64,000 nt of DNA from Paracoccaceae bacterium (GCA_023383015.1 JAHDXW010000017.1:31779-95778); one strand, 5' to 3'. Counted from the first letter of the stretch, positions 46,342-58,512 are shown. The notes: generated by a model from the sequence alone, not told the origin. Numbers and translations are program-made.

Positions 46342-47880
46342 TCAGATATCCATCAAGAGCCGGCGGGGGTCTTCCAGCGCCTCCTTGACGCGGACGAGGA
46401 AGGTCACGGCGCCCTTGCCGTCGACGATCCGGTGGTCGTAGCTGAGGGCAAGATACATCATCGGGCGGATGACGATCTGGCCCTTCACCACCACCGGGCG
46501 GTCCTGGATCTTGTGCATGCCGAGGATGCCCGACTGCGGCGGGTTCAGGATCGGCGAGGACATCAGGCTGCCATAGACACCGCCGTTGGAGATGGTGAAG
46601 CTGCCGCCCTGCATCTCGGCCATGGCGAGCTTGCCGTCGCGGGCGCGGACCCCGAGTTCGGCGATCTTCTTCTCGATCGCGGCGAAGGAGAGGCGGTCGG
46701 CGTCGCGGATCACGGGAACGACGAGACCCGAGGGCGTTCCGACGGCCACCCCCATGTGGACGTAGCTCTTGTAGACGATGTCGGTGCCGTCGATCTCGGC
46801 ATTGACCTCGGGCACCTCGCGCAGGGCGTGACAGCAGGCCTTCACGAAGAACGACATGAAGCCCATCTTGACGCCGTGCTTCCTCTCGAAGGCGTCCTTG
46901 TACTCGTTGCGGATGTCCATCACGGCCGACATGTCCACCTCGTTGTAGGTGGTCAGCATCGCGGCGGTGTTCTGCGCCTCCTTCAGGCGGCGGGCGATGG
47001 TCTGGCGCAGGCGGGTCATCTTCACCCGCTCCTCGCGGGCGGCATCGTCGGCGGGGACCGGGGCGCGCGGGATCGGCGCGGGCTCGGCGGCCGGAGCGGA
47101 CCGGGCGGGGGCGGCAGCTGTTGCCGCAGCGGGAGCGGCAGCTGATGCCGGGGCGGGGGCGGCGCGCAGCGCGGACTGGACGTCTTCCTTCATGATCCTA
47201 CCGTCGCGGCCCGTGGCCGTCACCTGATCGCGGGAAAGGCCTGCCTCGGCCATCATCTTCCTTGCCGACGGCGCGTCCTCGGCCGCGCGCGGGCGGGCGG
47301 GCGGCGCGCCGGAAGCGGCAGCGGGGGCCGCGGCGGCCGCGCCGGGGGCGGCGCCGGCGAGGATGGTGGCCAGCCGGGCGCCGGCGGCCACCGTCGCGCC
47401 CTTGGGCGCCAGCACCTCCGACAGCACACCCGCGGCCGGCGCCGGCACCTCGACCGAGACCTTGTCGGTCTCGAGTTCGGCGAGGATCTCGTCCTGGGAG
47501 ACGGTGTCGCCGGGGGACTTGTGCCAGCCGGAGACGGTCGCCTCGGCCACGCTTTCGCCAAGGGTGGGCACCATCACCGCCACCGCCCGCGGGGCGGCGG
47601 CCGCAGTCTCGGCCCGCGGCGCGGCGGCGGGGGCGGCGGCGGCCCCCTCGGCGATGGTGGCGAGCAGCGCCGCGACGCCGACGGTCGTGCCCTCGGGCGC
47701 CAGGATCTCGGCCAGCCGGCCGGGGGCCGGGGCGGGCACCTCGACCGTCACCTTGTCGGTCTCGAGCTCGCAGAGCATCTCGTCGGCGGCGACGAGGTCG
47801 CCCGGCTTCTTGAACCAGGTGGCGACGGTGGCTTCGGTGACGCTTTCGCCCAGGGTGGGCACGCGGACGTCGATGGACAT
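46342..47880 (-). CDS. sucB: 2-oxoglutarate dehydrogenase E2, dihydrolipoyl succinyltransferase
   Basis: 512 aa with two lipoyl domains (lipoyl lysine in [17 protein letters not shown] and [17 protein letters not shown]), Ala/Pro linkers, the peripheral subunit-binding domain ([20 protein letters not shown]) and the catalytic domain ending with the active-site block [16 protein letters not shown]. Most bacterial SucB proteins have one lipoyl domain; two is the arrangement seen in several Rhodobacterales. It starts 5 bp after the sucA stop. Confidence 0.96.
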   Translation of the reverse strand: MSIDVRVPTLGESVTEATVATWFKKPGDLVAADEMLCELETDKVTVEVPAPAPGRLAEILAPEGTTVGVAALLATIAEGAAAAPAAAPRAETAAAAPRAVAVMVPTLGESVAEATVSGWHKSPGDTVSQDEILAELETDKVSVEVPAPAAGVLSEVLAPKGATVAAGARLATILAGAAPGAAAAAPAAASGAPPARPRAAEDAPSARKMMAEAGLSRDQVTATGRDGRIMKEDVQSALRAAPAPASAAAPAAATAAAPARSAPAAEPAPIPRAPVPADDAAREERVKMTRLRQTIARRLKEAQNTAAMLTTYNEVDMSAVMDIRNEYKDAFERKHGVKMGFMSFFVKACCHALREVPEVNAEIDGTDIVYKSYVHMGVAVGTPSGLVVPVIRDADRLSFAAIEKKIAELGVRARDGKLAMAEMQGGSFTISNGGVYGSLMSSPILNPPQSGILGMHKIQDRPVVVKGQIVIRPMMYLALSYDHRIVDGKGAVTFLVRVKEALEDPRRLLMDI

Positions 47881-47884
47881 GGGA

Positions 47885-50845
47885 TCACCCTTCGATGGCG
47901 AGCGCTTCGTTGACGAGCGCATCCTGCTGGGCCTTGTGCTGGCTGGCGAGCCCCGTGGCAGGGGAGGCCGAGGCCGGGCGGCCGACGTAGCGGGGGCGGG
48001 GACGGAGGGCGCCGACGCGCGCCAGCACCCATTCGAGGTTCGGCTCGACGAATGTCCAGCCACCCTGGTTGCGCGGCTCCTCCTGGCACCAGACGATGTC
48101 GGCGCCCTTGAATCGCTCGAGCTCGCGCACCAGCGAATGGGCCGGGAACGGATAGAACTGCTCGATGCGGAGCAGGTAGACGTCATCGAGCCGGCGGGCG
48201 TCGCGGGCCTCGAGCAGGTCGTAGTAGACCTTGCCCGAGCACAACACGACGCGGCGGATCTCGGCGTCGGGCCGCAGCGTCAGCTCCGAATGCCCCTTCT
48301 CGGCGTCATCCCACAGCACCCGGTGGAAGGTGGAGCCGGTGAGGAACTCGTCGGCGTCGGAGATGCACAGCCGGTGCCGCAGCAGCGACTTCGGCGTCAT
48401 CAGCACCAGCGGCTTGCGGAAGGTGCGGTGGATCTGCCGGCGCAGGATGTGGAAGTAGTTGGCCGGCGTAGTGCAGTTGGCGACGATCCAGTTGTCCTGG
48501 GCGCACATCTGCAGGAAGCGTTCGAGCCGGGCCGAGGAATGCTCGGGCCCCTGCCCCTCGTAGCCGTGCGGCAGCAGCATCACGAGGCCCGACATCCGGA
48601 GCCACTTCGATTCGCCGGAGCAGATGAACTGGTCGAACATGATCTGGGCTCCGTTGGCGAAATCGCCGAACTGGGCCTCCCACATCACCAGCGCATTCGG
48701 CTCGGACAGCGAGTAGCCGTATTCGAAGCCGAGCACGGCATATTCCGAGAGCATCGAATCGATGACCTCGTAGCGGGCCTGGCCCGCGCGGATGTGGTTG
48801 AGCGGATAGTGGCGCTCCTCGGTGGTCTGGTCGATGAAGGCCGAATGCCGCTGGCTGAAGGTGCCGCGGGTGGAATCCTGGCCCGAGAGGCGGACGGGGA
48901 AGCCCTCGGCCAGCAGCGAGCCGATCGCCAGCGCCTCGGCGGTGGCCCAGTCGAAGCCGCGTCCCGACCGGAACATCTCGGCCTTGACGTCGAGCTGGCG
49001 GCCGACCGTCTTGTGCAGGTCGAAGGCCGGCGGCACGCGCGTCAGCGCCGCGCCGATCTCGGCCATGACCTCGCCGGAGATCGCGGTCTGGCCGGCGTGG
49101 TAGTCCTCGCCCTGGCGGTTGATGTGGCTCCAGCGGCCGTCCAGCCAGTCGGCCTTGTTGGGCTTGTAGTCGCGCGCCGCCTCGAAATCCGTGTTCAGGC
49201 GGGCCTGGAAGGCAGCCTTCATGTCCTCGATCTCGCCCTCGGGGATCAGACCGTCGGCCACCAGCCGCTCGGTGTAGAGCTGCAGCGTGGTCTTGTGCCG
49301 CTTGATGCGGTTGTACATCGCCGGGTTGGTGAACATGGGCTCGTCGCCCTCGTTGTGGCCGAACCGGCGGTAGCAGAAGGCGTCGATGACGACGTCCTTG
49401 CCGAACTGCTGGCGGAACTCGGTGGCGACGCGGGCGGCGTGGACGACCGCCTCGGGGTCGTCGCCGTTGACGTGGAAGATGGGCGCCTCGACCATCAGCG
49501 CGATGTCGGTGGGATAGGGCGAGGTGCGGCTGAAGTGGGGCGCGGTGGTGAAGCCGATCTGGTTGTTCACCACGATGTGGATCGTGCCGCCCGTGCGGTG
49601 GCCGCGGATGCCCGAGAACTGGAAGCACTCGGCCACCACCCCCTGGCCGGCGAAGGCGGCGTCGCCGTGCAGGAGCACCGGAAGCACCGCCCGCCGCTCG
49701 GTATCGCCCCACTGGTCCTGCTTGGCCCGCGCCTTGCCGAGGACGACGGGATTGACCGCCTCGAGGTGCGAGGGGTTGGCGGTGAGCGAGAGGTGGACGA
49801 CGTTGCCGTCGAACTCGCGGTCGGACGAGGCGCCGAGATGGTACTTGACGTCGCCCGAGCCGTCGACGTCCTCGGGCTTGAAGCTGCCGCCCTGGAACTC
49901 GTTGAAGATCGCCCGGTAGGGCTTGCTCAGGACGTTGGCGAGGATGTTCAGCCGGCCGCGGTGCGGCATGCCGATGACGATCTCGCGCACCCCCAACGCG
50001 CCGCCGCGCTTGATGATCTGCTCCATCGCCGGGATCAGCGCCTCGGCGCCGTCGAGGCCGAAGCGCTTGGTGCCCATGAACTTGACGTGGCAGAACTTCT
50101 CGAAGCCCTCGGCCTCGACCAGCTTGTTGAGGATGGCCCGGCGGCCCTGGCGGGTGAAGCTGATCTCCTTGCCGAAGCCCTCGATGCGCTCCTTCAGCCA
50201 GGCCGACTGGACCGGGTCGGAGATGTGCATGTACTGCAGCGCGAAGGTGCCGCAGTAGGTGCGCCGGACGATCTCGAGGATCTGGCGCATCGATCCGGTC
50301 TGCAGGCCGAGGACGTTGTCGAGGAAGATGGGCCGGTCCATGTCGGCCCCGGTGAAGCCGTAGGAGGCGGGGTCGAGCTCGGGGTGGGGCGTCTCCTCGC
50401 GCATGCCGAGCGGGTCGAGGTCGGCGATGAGATGGCCGCGGATGCGGTAGGCGCGGATCAGCATCAGCGCTCGGATCGAATCCAGCACCGCGCGCTGGAT
50501 CTGGGCGTCGGTCACCGTCACCCCGGCCTCGGCGGCCTTCGCGGCGATCTTGTCGCGGGCGCCCTTCGCCTCTCTCGCTGCGGCGGGCCACTCGCCGGTG
50601 AGCGCGGCGGTCAGGTCGTCGGCCGGAACGGGCGGCCAGTCGGGCCGCGCCCAGGAGGGGCCGGCGGCCTGGCGGCGCGCCTCGGACTCGCTGTCGCCGA
50701 GGGCGCGGAAGAACTCGGCCCAGCCGGCATCGACGGCGCCGGGATCGGCGGCGAAGCGGGCGTGAAGCTGCTCGACGTAGTCGGCGTTGGCACCCTGCAG
50801 GAAGGACGAGGCGTGGAACTGGGCGTTGGGCGACTGGTCGGTCAT
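47885..50845 (-). CDS. sucA: 2-oxoglutarate dehydrogenase E1
   Basis: 986 aa, standard size. [20 protein letters not shown], the ThDP-binding [58 protein letters not shown] and [16 protein letters not shown] near the C-terminus. It decarboxylates 2-oxoglutarate in the TCA cycle, passing the succinyl group to SucB. GAGGAGG before the ATG. A glycosyltransferase gene separates it from sucD. Confidence 0.97.
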   Translation of the reverse strand: MTDQSPNAQFHASSFLQGANADYVEQLHARFAADPGAVDAGWAEFFRALGDSESEARRQAAGPSWARPDWPPVPADDLTAALTGEWPAAAREAKGARDKIAAKAAEAGVTVTDAQIQRAVLDSIRALMLIRAYRIRGHLIADLDPLGMREETPHPELDPASYGFTGADMDRPIFLDNVLGLQTGSMRQILEIVRRTYCGTFALQYMHISDPVQSAWLKERIEGFGKEISFTRQGRRAILNKLVEAEGFEKFCHVKFMGTKRFGLDGAEALIPAMEQIIKRGGALGVREIVIGMPHRGRLNILANVLSKPYRAIFNEFQGGSFKPEDVDGSGDVKYHLGASSDREFDGNVVHLSLTANPSHLEAVNPVVLGKARAKQDQWGDTERRAVLPVLLHGDAAFAGQGVVAECFQFSGIRGHRTGGTIHIVVNNQIGFTTAPHFSRTSPYPTDIALMVEAPIFHVNGDDPEAVVHAARVATEFRQQFGKDVVIDAFCYRRFGHNEGDEPMFTNPAMYNRIKRHKTTLQLYTERLVADGLIPEGEIEDMKAAFQARLNTDFEAARDYKPNKADWLDGRWSHINRQGEDYHAGQTAISGEVMAEIGAALTRVPPAFDLHKTVGRQLDVKAEMFRSGRGFDWATAEALAIGSLLAEGFPVRLSGQDSTRGTFSQRHSAFIDQTTEERHYPLNHIRAGQARYEVIDSMLSEYAVLGFEYGYSLSEPNALVMWEAQFGDFANGAQIMFDQFICSGESKWLRMSGLVMLLPHGYEGQGPEHSSARLERFLQMCAQDNWIVANCTTPANYFHILRRQIHRTFRKPLVLMTPKSLLRHRLCISDADEFLTGSTFHRVLWDDAEKGHSELTLRPDAEIRRVVLCSGKVYYDLLEARDARRLDDVYLLRIEQFYPFPAHSLVRELERFKGADIVWCQEEPRNQGGWTFVEPNLEWVLARVGALRPRPRYVGRPASASPATGLASQHKAQQDALVNEALAIEG

Positions 50846-50859
50846 GGGATCCTCCTCCC

Positions 50860-52140
50860 TCAGGTGACGGGCGACAGCCCCCGGCCGGCAGGCGCGAGCA
50901 GGCGGCGCAGGCTGCGGGCGATCGCGGTCTCGATGGCTGCGGCGGCGAAGCCCTCACGCTGCAGCCGGGCAAGCTCGGCGCCGTCCGCATCGGCGGCGGC
51001 GGGTTCTTCAAGGTAGCGGCAGACCGCCGCGGCGAGCGCCGCCGGGGCAGCCGCCACCGCCAGCCGGGCGGCGATCGCGGCGCCGAAGCCGCCGGCGACC
51101 GCGGGGGTGCAGACCACCGGGCGACCATGGGCGCAGGCCTCGATCAGCTTGAGCTGCGAGCCGGCAGCGACCACGAGCGGGCAGATGACGACGCGGGCAC
51201 CGGCGTATTCGGGGCCGACCGCCGGCACCGCGCCGGCGAGCGCAACCCCCGGCGCCTGCGCGAGCCGCCCGAGCCCCTCGGCCCAGCGGCCGATGCCGAC
51301 GATGCGCAGGCGCGCGTCGGGGATGCGCGCGCGCACAGCGGGCCAGACGCGGCGGACGAACCAGGCCATCCCGTCGCGGTTGGAGTCGTGATCGCCGTTG
51401 CCGACGAACAGCACTGCCGAGGCCGTCGAGGGCGGCGGCAGGGCATGGGCCGCGGGGGCGCCGGACGGGGCGTTGGGCACGACCTCGGAGGGCAGCTCAA
51501 GGCCGTCCAGCCGGTCGGCGGGCTTGACGAACCACAGCGCCGAGGCCGCGGCCAGCCGGTCGCGCAGGAGCCGGCGCAGCCGCGCCACCGCGGCGCGGAA
51601 GGGGGCGGCACCGGCGACGGCCGGGCCGAGCAGGCGGGCAAGCTGGGCGGCGGCACGCTGGTCGTCGCGGTCGTCGACGTCGACCACGCAGAGGCGGCCG
51701 GCGGCAGCGTCCGCGGCCAGCCCGGCGACGCAGAAGAGACGGGCGAAGCGGAAGACGAAGACCGCGGGGGCACCGCCGGGCACGAGCCCGAGCAGGGCGG
51801 CGCGGATCGCCGGGTCGGGACGATAGGCGCGGGCGGGCCGCAGCAGCCGAGCCAGCGCCGCGCGCGGCCCGGCGGGAGCGCCGAAGACGGTGCCGGCGAT
51901 GGGGTGCAGCCCGGCGGCGCCGGGAAAGGCGCGCGCCAGCGCCGCCGGATCGGGCGCACCGAGGCAGGCCACATGCACCGGGCCGACCCTGTGCAGGGCG
52001 CGGAAGATCATCCGCGTGCGCTGGCCGGGGCCGCTGCGGGCGCCGATCCAGTGCGCGGCGGTGACGAGCACGAGCCGCGGCTGCAGCCCCCCGCCGGGGT
52101 CGCCGTCCTCGGTCCGGCTGTCGGAGTGCATGCCGCCCAT
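50860..52140 (-). CDS. Glycosyltransferase (GT-B, group 1-like)
   Basis: 426 aa. LVTAAHWIGARSGPGQRTRM near the start fits an N-terminal Rossmann domain; the C-terminal domain shows AVLFVGNGDHDSNRDGMAWF, ARLRIVGIG, LAGAVPAVGPEYAGARVVI, and CPLVVAAGSQLKLIEACAHG followed by RPVVCT, the donor-binding signature of GT4-like enzymes. It is very alanine-rich. It sits inside the suc operon (14 bp before sucA, 35 bp after sucD) although it has no evident metabolic link. GGGAAGGGA precedes ATG 52140. Confidence 0.8.
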   Translation of the reverse strand: MGGMHSDSRTEDGDPGGGLQPRLVLVTAAHWIGARSGPGQRTRMIFRALHRVGPVHVACLGAPDPAALARAFPGAAGLHPIAGTVFGAPAGPRAALARLLRPARAYRPDPAIRAALLGLVPGGAPAVFVFRFARLFCVAGLAADAAAGRLCVVDVDDRDDQRAAAQLARLLGPAVAGAAPFRAAVARLRRLLRDRLAAASALWFVKPADRLDGLELPSEVVPNAPSGAPAAHALPPPSTASAVLFVGNGDHDSNRDGMAWFVRRVWPAVRARIPDARLRIVGIGRWAEGLGRLAQAPGVALAGAVPAVGPEYAGARVVICPLVVAAGSQLKLIEACAHGRPVVCTPAVAGGFGAAIAARLAVAAAPAALAAAVCRYLEEPAAADADGAELARLQREGFAAAAIETAIARSLRRLLAPAGRGLSPVT

Positions 52141-52175
52141 TCCCTTCCCCCCACAGCCTCCCGCGCGGCGCCGCG

Positions 52176-53060
52176 CTAGCGGCCCATCGCCTTCAGCACG
52201 GCCTCGCCGAGGCCCGCGGGGCTGTCGGCGACGACGATGCCCGCGGCCTTCATCGCCTCGATCTTGCTTTCCGCATCGCCCTTGCCCCCGGCGACGATGG
52301 CGCCGGCATGGCCCATGCGCCGCCCCTTCGGCGCGGTGCGCCCGGCGATGAAGCCGGCGCAGGGCTTGGCCTTGCCGCGGCGGGCGGCGTCCTTCAGGAA
52401 GGCCGCCGCCTCCTCCTCGGCCGAGCCGCCGATCTCGCCGATCATGATGATCGCCTCGGTCTCGTCGTCGGCGAGGAACCATTCCAGCACGTCGATGTGC
52501 TCGGTGCCCTTGATGGGGTCGCCGCCGATGCCGACGCAGGTCGACTGTCCGAGGCCGACATCGGTCGTCTGCTTGACCGCCTCGTAGGTCAGCGTGCCCG
52601 AGCGGCTGACGACGCCGACCTTGCCGCGGCGGTGGATGTGGCCGGGCATGATGCCGATCTTGCAGGCGCCGGGCGTGATCACGCCGGGGCAGTTGGGGCC
52701 GATCAGGATCGAGCGCGCGCCCTCGAGCGCCCGCTTGACGCGCATCATGTCGAGCACCGGGATGCCCTCGGTGATGCAGACGATCAGCTCCATCCCGGCG
52801 TCGATCGCCTCGAGGATCGAGTCGGCGGCGAAGGGCGGGGGGACGTAGATCGCCGTGGCGTTGGCGCCGGTGGCAGCGCGCGCCTCGTGGACCGAGTTGA
52901 AGACCGGCAGGTCGAGGTGCGTGCTGCCGCCCTTGCCGGGCGTGACGCCGCCGACCATCCGCGTGCCGTAGGCGATCGCCTGTTCGGAATGGAAGGTGCC
53001 CTGGCTGCCGGTGAAGCCCTGGCAGATGACGCGGGTGTTTTCGTCGACGAGTACGGCCAT
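52176..53060 (-). CDS. sucD: Succinyl-CoA synthetase, alpha subunit
   Basis: 294 aa. CoA-binding [20 protein letters not shown] and [15 protein letters not shown]-like [20 protein letters not shown] and the phosphohistidine region [18 protein letters not shown]. With SucC it makes succinate and ATP/GTP from succinyl-CoA. The sucC-sucD gap (61 bp) contains small inverted repeats (for example GTGGGC/GCCCAC near 53076-53090). Confidence 0.96.
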   Translation of the reverse strand: MAVLVDENTRVICQGFTGSQGTFHSEQAIAYGTRMVGGVTPGKGGSTHLDLPVFNSVHEARAATGANATAIYVPPPFAADSILEAIDAGMELIVCITEGIPVLDMMRVKRALEGARSILIGPNCPGVITPGACKIGIMPGHIHRRGKVGVVSRSGTLTYEAVKQTTDVGLGQSTCVGIGGDPIKGTEHIDVLEWFLADDETEAIIMIGEIGGSAEEEAAAFLKDAARRGKAKPCAGFIAGRTAPKGRRMGHAGAIVAGGKGDAESKIEAMKAAGIVVADSPAGLGEAVLKAMGR

Positions 53061-53121
53061 GTCTGTCTCCGTGGCGTGGGCCTGGCCCACCAATATGCTG
53101 CGTCCGTGACCCCGGACGGCC

Positions 53122-54315
53122 CTAGCCCTTGACGGCCTTGACGACCTTCGCCGCCGCGTCGCTGAGGTTGTCGGCGGCGATCACGTTCAGCCCGCTGTCG
53201 CGGATGATCTGCTTGCCGAGCTCGACGTTCGTCCCTTCCAGGCGCACCACCAGCGGCACCTTCAACCCGACCTCGCGGACCGCGGCGAGCACCCCCTCGG
53301 CGATGATGTCGCAGCGCATGATGCCGCCGAAGATGTTGACGAGGATGCCCTTCACGTTGGGGTCGGAGGTGATGATCTTGAACGCCTCGGTGACCTTCTC
53401 CTTGGTCGCGCCGCCGCCGACGTCGAGGAAGTTCGCGGGCTCGGCGCCGTAGAGCTTGATGATGTCCATCGTCGCCATCGCGAGGCCGGCGCCGTTGACC
53501 ATGCAGCCGATCTCGCCGTCGAGGGCGATGTAGTTGAGATCGAAGCGCGAGGCGGCGAGTTCCTTGGGGTCTTCCTCGGTCTCGTCGCGCAGCGACAGGA
53601 TGTCGGGCTGGCGGTAGAGGGCGTTGTTGTCGAAGCCCATCTTGGCGTCGAGGCACTTCAGGTCGCCGGCCGGCGTGACGATCAGGGGATTGATCTCGAC
53701 CATCTCGGCGTCGCGCTCGACGAACAGCCGGTAGAGGCGCGTCACGAGGTCGACGCACTGCTTGACCTGCTTGCCCTCGAGCCCCAGCGCAAACGCGATG
53801 CGGCGGCCGTGGAAGCCCTGGATGCCGGTCGCGGGGTCAACCGAGAAGGTGAGGATCTTCCCGGGCGTGCGCGCGGCCACGTCCTCGATGTCCATGCCGC
53901 CCTCGGTCGAGCAGACGAAGGAGATGCGGCTGGTCTTCCGGTCGATCAGCAGCGCGAGATAGAGTTCGCGCGCGATGTCGCTGCCCTCCTCGACATAGAC
54001 GCGGTTGACCTGCTTGCCGGCCGGGCCCGTCTGGTGGGTCACCAGCGTCCGGCCGAGCATGCGCAGTGCCTCGTCGGCAGCCTCGCCGACCGAGCGGGCC
54101 AGCCGCACACCGCCCTTCTCGCCGGCCTCGGGCTCCCGGAAGCGGCCCTTGCCGCGGCCGCCGGCGTGGATCTGGGCCTTCACCACCCAGAGTGGCCCGT
54201 CGAGTTCGCCCGCCGCGGCCTTGGCCTCCTCGGCGCGCAGGATCACCCGGCCCGCGGACACCGGCACCCCGTGGCTGCGCAGCAGCGCCTTGGCCTGGTA
54301 TTCGTGGATGTTCAT
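53122..54315 (-). CDS. sucC: Succinyl-CoA synthetase, beta subunit
   Basis: 397 aa. [20 protein letters not shown], the ATP-grasp block [25 protein letters not shown], and [20 protein letters not shown] with [12 protein letters not shown]. First gene of the minus-strand suc block; its 243-bp upstream region carries a 14-bp palindrome and a GATCAC-N15-GATCAC element shared with sdhC. Confidence 0.97.
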   Translation of the reverse strand: MNIHEYQAKALLRSHGVPVSAGRVILRAEEAKAAAGELDGPLWVVKAQIHAGGRGKGRFREPEAGEKGGVRLARSVGEAADEALRMLGRTLVTHQTGPAGKQVNRVYVEEGSDIARELYLALLIDRKTSRISFVCSTEGGMDIEDVAARTPGKILTFSVDPATGIQGFHGRRIAFALGLEGKQVKQCVDLVTRLYRLFVERDAEMVEINPLIVTPAGDLKCLDAKMGFDNNALYRQPDILSLRDETEEDPKELAASRFDLNYIALDGEIGCMVNGAGLAMATMDIIKLYGAEPANFLDVGGGATKEKVTEAFKIITSDPNVKGILVNIFGGIMRCDIIAEGVLAAVREVGLKVPLVVRLEGTNVELGKQIIRDSGLNVIAADNLSDAAAKVVKAVKG

Positions 54316-54403
54316 GTCGCTGTCCCGTCGCTCATGCTCCGGACGCCCTCTTGGCACAGCCGCGACATCTGGCAAGCGGAATATGGCGGCCAGGGCTGCC
54401 GCG

Positions 54404-54417
54404 CGCGAAATTTCGCG
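54404..54417. promoter_or_regulatory. 14-bp perfect palindrome upstream of sucC
   Basis: CGCGAAATTTCGCG is perfectly symmetrical, with a less GC-rich core than its surroundings. It lies 89 bp upstream of the sucC start and 9 bp on the sucC side of the paired GATCAC element. A dimeric regulator site is plausible. Confidence 0.5.
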
Positions 54418-54425
54418 TGTTTTGC

Positions 54426-54452
54426 GATCACACCTCTGACGAGTGTGATCAC
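54426..54452. promoter_or_regulatory. GATCAC-N15-GATCAC element upstream of sucC
   Basis: GATCAC occurs at 54426-54431 and 54447-54452, a 21-bp period. The outer bases also form an inverted repeat GATCACAC (54426-54433) / GTGTGATC (54443-54450) with a 9-bp spacer. An element with the same hexamer and the same spacing precedes sdhC at 61938-61964. It lies between sucC and a divergent glycosyltransferase-like gene. Confidence 0.6.
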
Positions 54453-54558
54453 TACCCTTGCGCCGCGCGACTCACCCCCTGCGAACGACGCCGCGGCGGC
54501 GGGGATCGACGGCCGCGGGCGGGCCCTGTATCAGGGGACGACGGCGGCGGAGGGGACG

Positions 54559-55710
54559 ATGGTCGCGGGGGACGCTTCCTGGGAAGTGCACGCGACGGTC
54601 GACGAGCCGGTGGAACTGCTTTGCGCCTTCGTCGCCCATTACCGTGCGCTCGGGGCGGCACGTGTGCACCTGGCGCTGGACCGGCCGACCGAGGAGACGG
54701 TCGAGAGCCTGCGGCGGATCGACGGCGTGCGGCTGACGCTGTGCGACGCCGGCCACTGGCGGCGGCTGGCGCAGGGCCGGCGACCCGACAACCCGGTGCG
54801 CCGGCAGATCCTGAACGCCGGCGCGGCCTACCGCGAGACCGCGTGCGACTGGTTCCTGTTCTGCGACGCCGACGAGTTCGTGCACGCCTGCCGGCCGATC
54901 GGCGAGATCCTGGGCGGGCTGCCGCGGGATGCGCCGCTGGCGCGGCTGCGCGTCGCCGAGCGGGCGTTCCTGTCGGAACCGCCGCCAACGACGATCTTCG
55001 AGGGCGCCTTCCGGCTGCAGGCGGGCCTTGTCTGGCCGCCGCCGCGGCCGGCGGGCGCGGCGAAACTCGGCCGGCTCGCCCGGCGGGTGCTCGACCGGCT
55101 GACCGGCGGCCCGCGGGCCGGGCTTGCGGCCGTCTACGGCGACGGGCGGACGGCCTTGCTGAACGATGCCGGGCTGCTGGGCCACGGCGCCGGCAAGAGC
55201 TTTACCCGCCGCGGGCAGGCGCTGGCGATCGGCATCCACCATCCCCTGCCCGAGGGGCGCGCGGGCGAGGACCGTGGCTTTCTTGACGAACCGGCGTGGC
55301 GGCGGCACCTGGAGGCGGCGGTGCTGCTGCATTTCGACGGACTGACGGTGCTGCACTGGCAGCTGAAGCTGCTGCGCAAGTACGCCGCCCATCCCGCCGC
55401 GGGGATCGGGGCCGAGCCGGGGCTGGGCCGGCGGACCGAGGCCCGCAAGGCGCAGATCCGGGCGGTGCACGCCGCGCGCGGGGATGCGGCGGCGCTGGCG
55501 CGGCTGATGGACGGGCTGGTGGTGCTGTCGCCCGCGCAGGCGGCGGCGCTGGTGCGGGCACGGCTGGCCGCGGCAATCGACCCGGGGATTGCCGCCGCGG
55601 TGGCGCGCGCCTACGGCCCGGCCGCCCCCGACCTTTCGCCGGCCGCCTTCGACCGGCGGCTGCGCGGGCAGCATGCCGAACTCATCGCGCGGATGGGGTT
55701 TGCCGGCTGA
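54559..55710 (+). CDS. Glycosyltransferase family 2-like protein (Glyco_tranf_2_4 type)
   Basis: 383 aa. The N-terminus (WEVHATVDEPVELLCAFVAH, then YRALGAARVHLALD) and the motif DWFLFCDADEFVH are typical of glycosyltransferase 2-like proteins with a DxD metal site that lie in Rhodobacterales surface-sugar loci. ATG 54559 has GGAGGGG upstream; an upstream in-frame extension lies in the regulatory region and is not credible. It is divergent from sucC. It is the second glycosyltransferase near the suc genes; acceptor and donor are unknown. Confidence 0.75.
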   Translation: MVAGDASWEVHATVDEPVELLCAFVAHYRALGAARVHLALDRPTEETVESLRRIDGVRLTLCDAGHWRRLAQGRRPDNPVRRQILNAGAAYRETACDWFLFCDADEFVHACRPIGEILGGLPRDAPLARLRVAERAFLSEPPPTTIFEGAFRLQAGLVWPPPRPAGAAKLGRLARRVLDRLTGGPRAGLAAVYGDGRTALLNDAGLLGHGAGKSFTRRGQALAIGIHHPLPEGRAGEDRGFLDEPAWRRHLEAAVLLHFDGLTVLHWQLKLLRKYAAHPAAGIGAEPGLGRRTEARKAQIRAVHAARGDAAALARLMDGLVVLSPAQAAALVRARLAAAIDPGIAAAVARAYGPAAPDLSPAAFDRRLRGQHAELIARMGFAG

Positions 55711-56020
55711 GCCTGCGGCGGCGGTCGGGCGACGGCGTGGCCGCTGCCCGGGAGGCGGCGGGTCAGAGGCCGACTGCCGGGCGGCACCGGCGCTCGCGGA
55801 CCACACGACCACCCTGCCCGGGCCGCCGCCGCGGCCGGGCCCTGCGCCCGACAGCGCGCCGCCCGGCGGGCGCGAATCGCCCCTCCGCCGGCGGCGAGCA
55901 AAGCAGCAGGAGGGCGGAGAGACGCATGCCCGGGCCCACTGGCGGATGCCCGGCGACACCCGGCGACCCCACGGCCGCGGGCCAGCCCCGGCGCGGCTTG
56001 CCCCCGCGCGGGCCGCGGCC
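55711..56020. other. Intergenic region, nothing recognised
   Basis: About 310 bp of extremely GC-rich DNA between the convergent glycosyltransferase-like gene and the lipoprotein gene. Several short GC inverted repeats occur, as expected by chance at this composition. No credible reading frame, RNA gene or clear terminator was seen. Confidence 0.5.
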
Positions 56021-56551
56021 TCAGCCGCGCAGGCGGATCAGGAGCAGTTCCGACGGCCGCCCCGCCACGATCACGCGGTGGAGCAGGACGAACCCGCCCC
56101 CCGGTGTGGCCCAGCCGCGTTCGGTCCGGGGGCCGAGGAGGACCGGAGCGAGCCCGCGCGCGTCGGGGAAACGGCGGGCGACCATGGCGGCAATGCCCGC
56201 GGTCTGCCCGGTGCGGGCCCGGGCAGCGACGGCGCAGGACCGCCCGTCGCTGCCGACCAGCACCGCCGGGCGGTCGTCGTCCACGAGGAAGCCGCGAACC
56301 GCCGCGCCGGGGCGCCCCGGGGATTCGACATAGTCCATTGCGTGCAGTGCCGCCGCGGCACGGTCGGGGGCCTCGGGGCCGTCAATGCAGACCTGCTCGA
56401 AGACCGCGACGAGCCGGGCAGGGGCGGTTGCAGGCACCGCATTCCAGGGGCGCAGGTTGGCCAGTTCCAGCGCATCCGGCGCCGGCAGCCGCCCGCCGCA
56501 GCCGCCGAGACCGAGGCAAAGCGCGAGGATCAGAGGAAGCCGGGCCCGCAT
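56021..56551 (-). CDS. Predicted lipoprotein of unknown function
   Basis: 176 aa. A lipoprotein signal peptide (RARLPLILALCLGLGGCGG, lipobox cysteine at residue 18) is followed by a soluble domain with FEQVCIDGPEAPDRAAAALH and a C-terminal RVIVAGRPSELLLIRLRG. Family not recognised. It lies 64 bp downstream of mdh on the same strand. Confidence 0.7.
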   Translation of the reverse strand: MRARLPLILALCLGLGGCGGRLPAPDALELANLRPWNAVPATAPARLVAVFEQVCIDGPEAPDRAAAALHAMDYVESPGRPGAAVRGFLVDDDRPAVLVGSDGRSCAVAARARTGQTAGIAAMVARRFPDARGLAPVLLGPRTERGWATPGGGFVLLHRVIVAGRPSELLLIRLRG

Positions 56552-56615
56552 CGCCCGATGCTTGCACGGGCCCCGCCGCGGCGCAACCGGAGGCTGCGCC
56601 GCGGGCGTCCGAGGC

Positions 56616-57674
<1,059 letters not shown>

Positions 57675-57712
57675 CTAGGACGGCGCGGGGCTGGAGCGCG
57701 CGGGGCGGCGGC

Positions 57713-58465
57713 ATGGCATTCGATCCCTTCTTCTACGCGCTGGCGGTGCCGGTCGTCATTTTCATGGGGATATCGAAGGGTGGCTTCGGCGACGTGGCGA
57801 CCTTCGCCGCGACCCCGATCCTGGCCCTGGCGATCGACCCCGGCCTGGCGCTGGGCCTGGTGCTGCCGCTGCTGATGGTGATGGATGTCGGGGCCCTGCG
57901 CGCCTATCGCGGCCGCTGGCACGGACCTAGCGTGCGGGTGCTGGTCCTCGGGGCGGTGCCGGGCGTCGGGCTGGGGCTGATGTTCTTCACCGTCGCCGAT
58001 CCCGACCACCTGCGGCTGGCGATCGGCGCGCTCGCTCTGGCCTATGTCGGCTGGCAGGCTGCGCGGGCGCTCGGCTGGGTGACCATCCGGCCGCGGCCCT
58101 TCGACGCGCGCAAGGGCGTGGCGGCAGGGGCGACGGGCGGGTTCACGAGCTTTGTCGCACACGCCGGCGGCCCGCCGGTTGCCATGTTCCTGCTGGGCCA
58201 GGGGATGGACAAGACCACCTATCAGGCGACCTCGGTGGCAACCTTCGCGGCCTTCAACCTGTTCAAGCTCGTTCCCTACGCGATGCTCGGCATCTTCACC
58301 GCCGAGACGCTGGTCGCCGACCTGGTCCTGATGCCGGTGGCAGCGGCGGGTATCTGGCTGGGCGTGAAGGCGCATCGGCTGGTGCCCGAGCGCGCCTTCT
58401 TCGCGGTCACCTTCCTGTTCCTCGCCGCGACCGGGGCACGGCTGGTCTGGCTGGGCATGGCCTGA
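57713..58465 (+). CDS. TauE/SafE-family sulfite/organic-anion exporter
   Basis: 250 aa with about eight hydrophobic helices; ISKGGFGDVATFAATPILAL in the first part and ATGGFTSFVAHAGGPPVAMF in the second are the paired family signatures. Members move sulfite, sulfonates or other small anions; the substrate is not predictable. It is divergent from mdh and convergent with a small exported protein gene. Confidence 0.88.
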   Translation: MAFDPFFYALAVPVVIFMGISKGGFGDVATFAATPILALAIDPGLALGLVLPLLMVMDVGALRAYRGRWHGPSVRVLVLGAVPGVGLGLMFFTVADPDHLRLAIGALALAYVGWQAARALGWVTIRPRPFDARKGVAAGATGGFTSFVAHAGGPPVAMFLLGQGMDKTTYQATSVATFAAFNLFKLVPYAMLGIFTAETLVADLVLMPVAAAGIWLGVKAHRLVPERAFFAVTFLFLAATGARLVWLGMA

Positions 58466-58512
58466 GCGGCCCGGCCGGACCAGCCTGTCCTGCCGTCGCC
58501 GCCGGCGCGGAA

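Noticed and set aside
47363..51016. A plus-strand open frame of about 1,200 codons over sucB/sucA
   Set aside because: It is the mirror of well-identified sucA and sucB; low-complexity composition and no domain.
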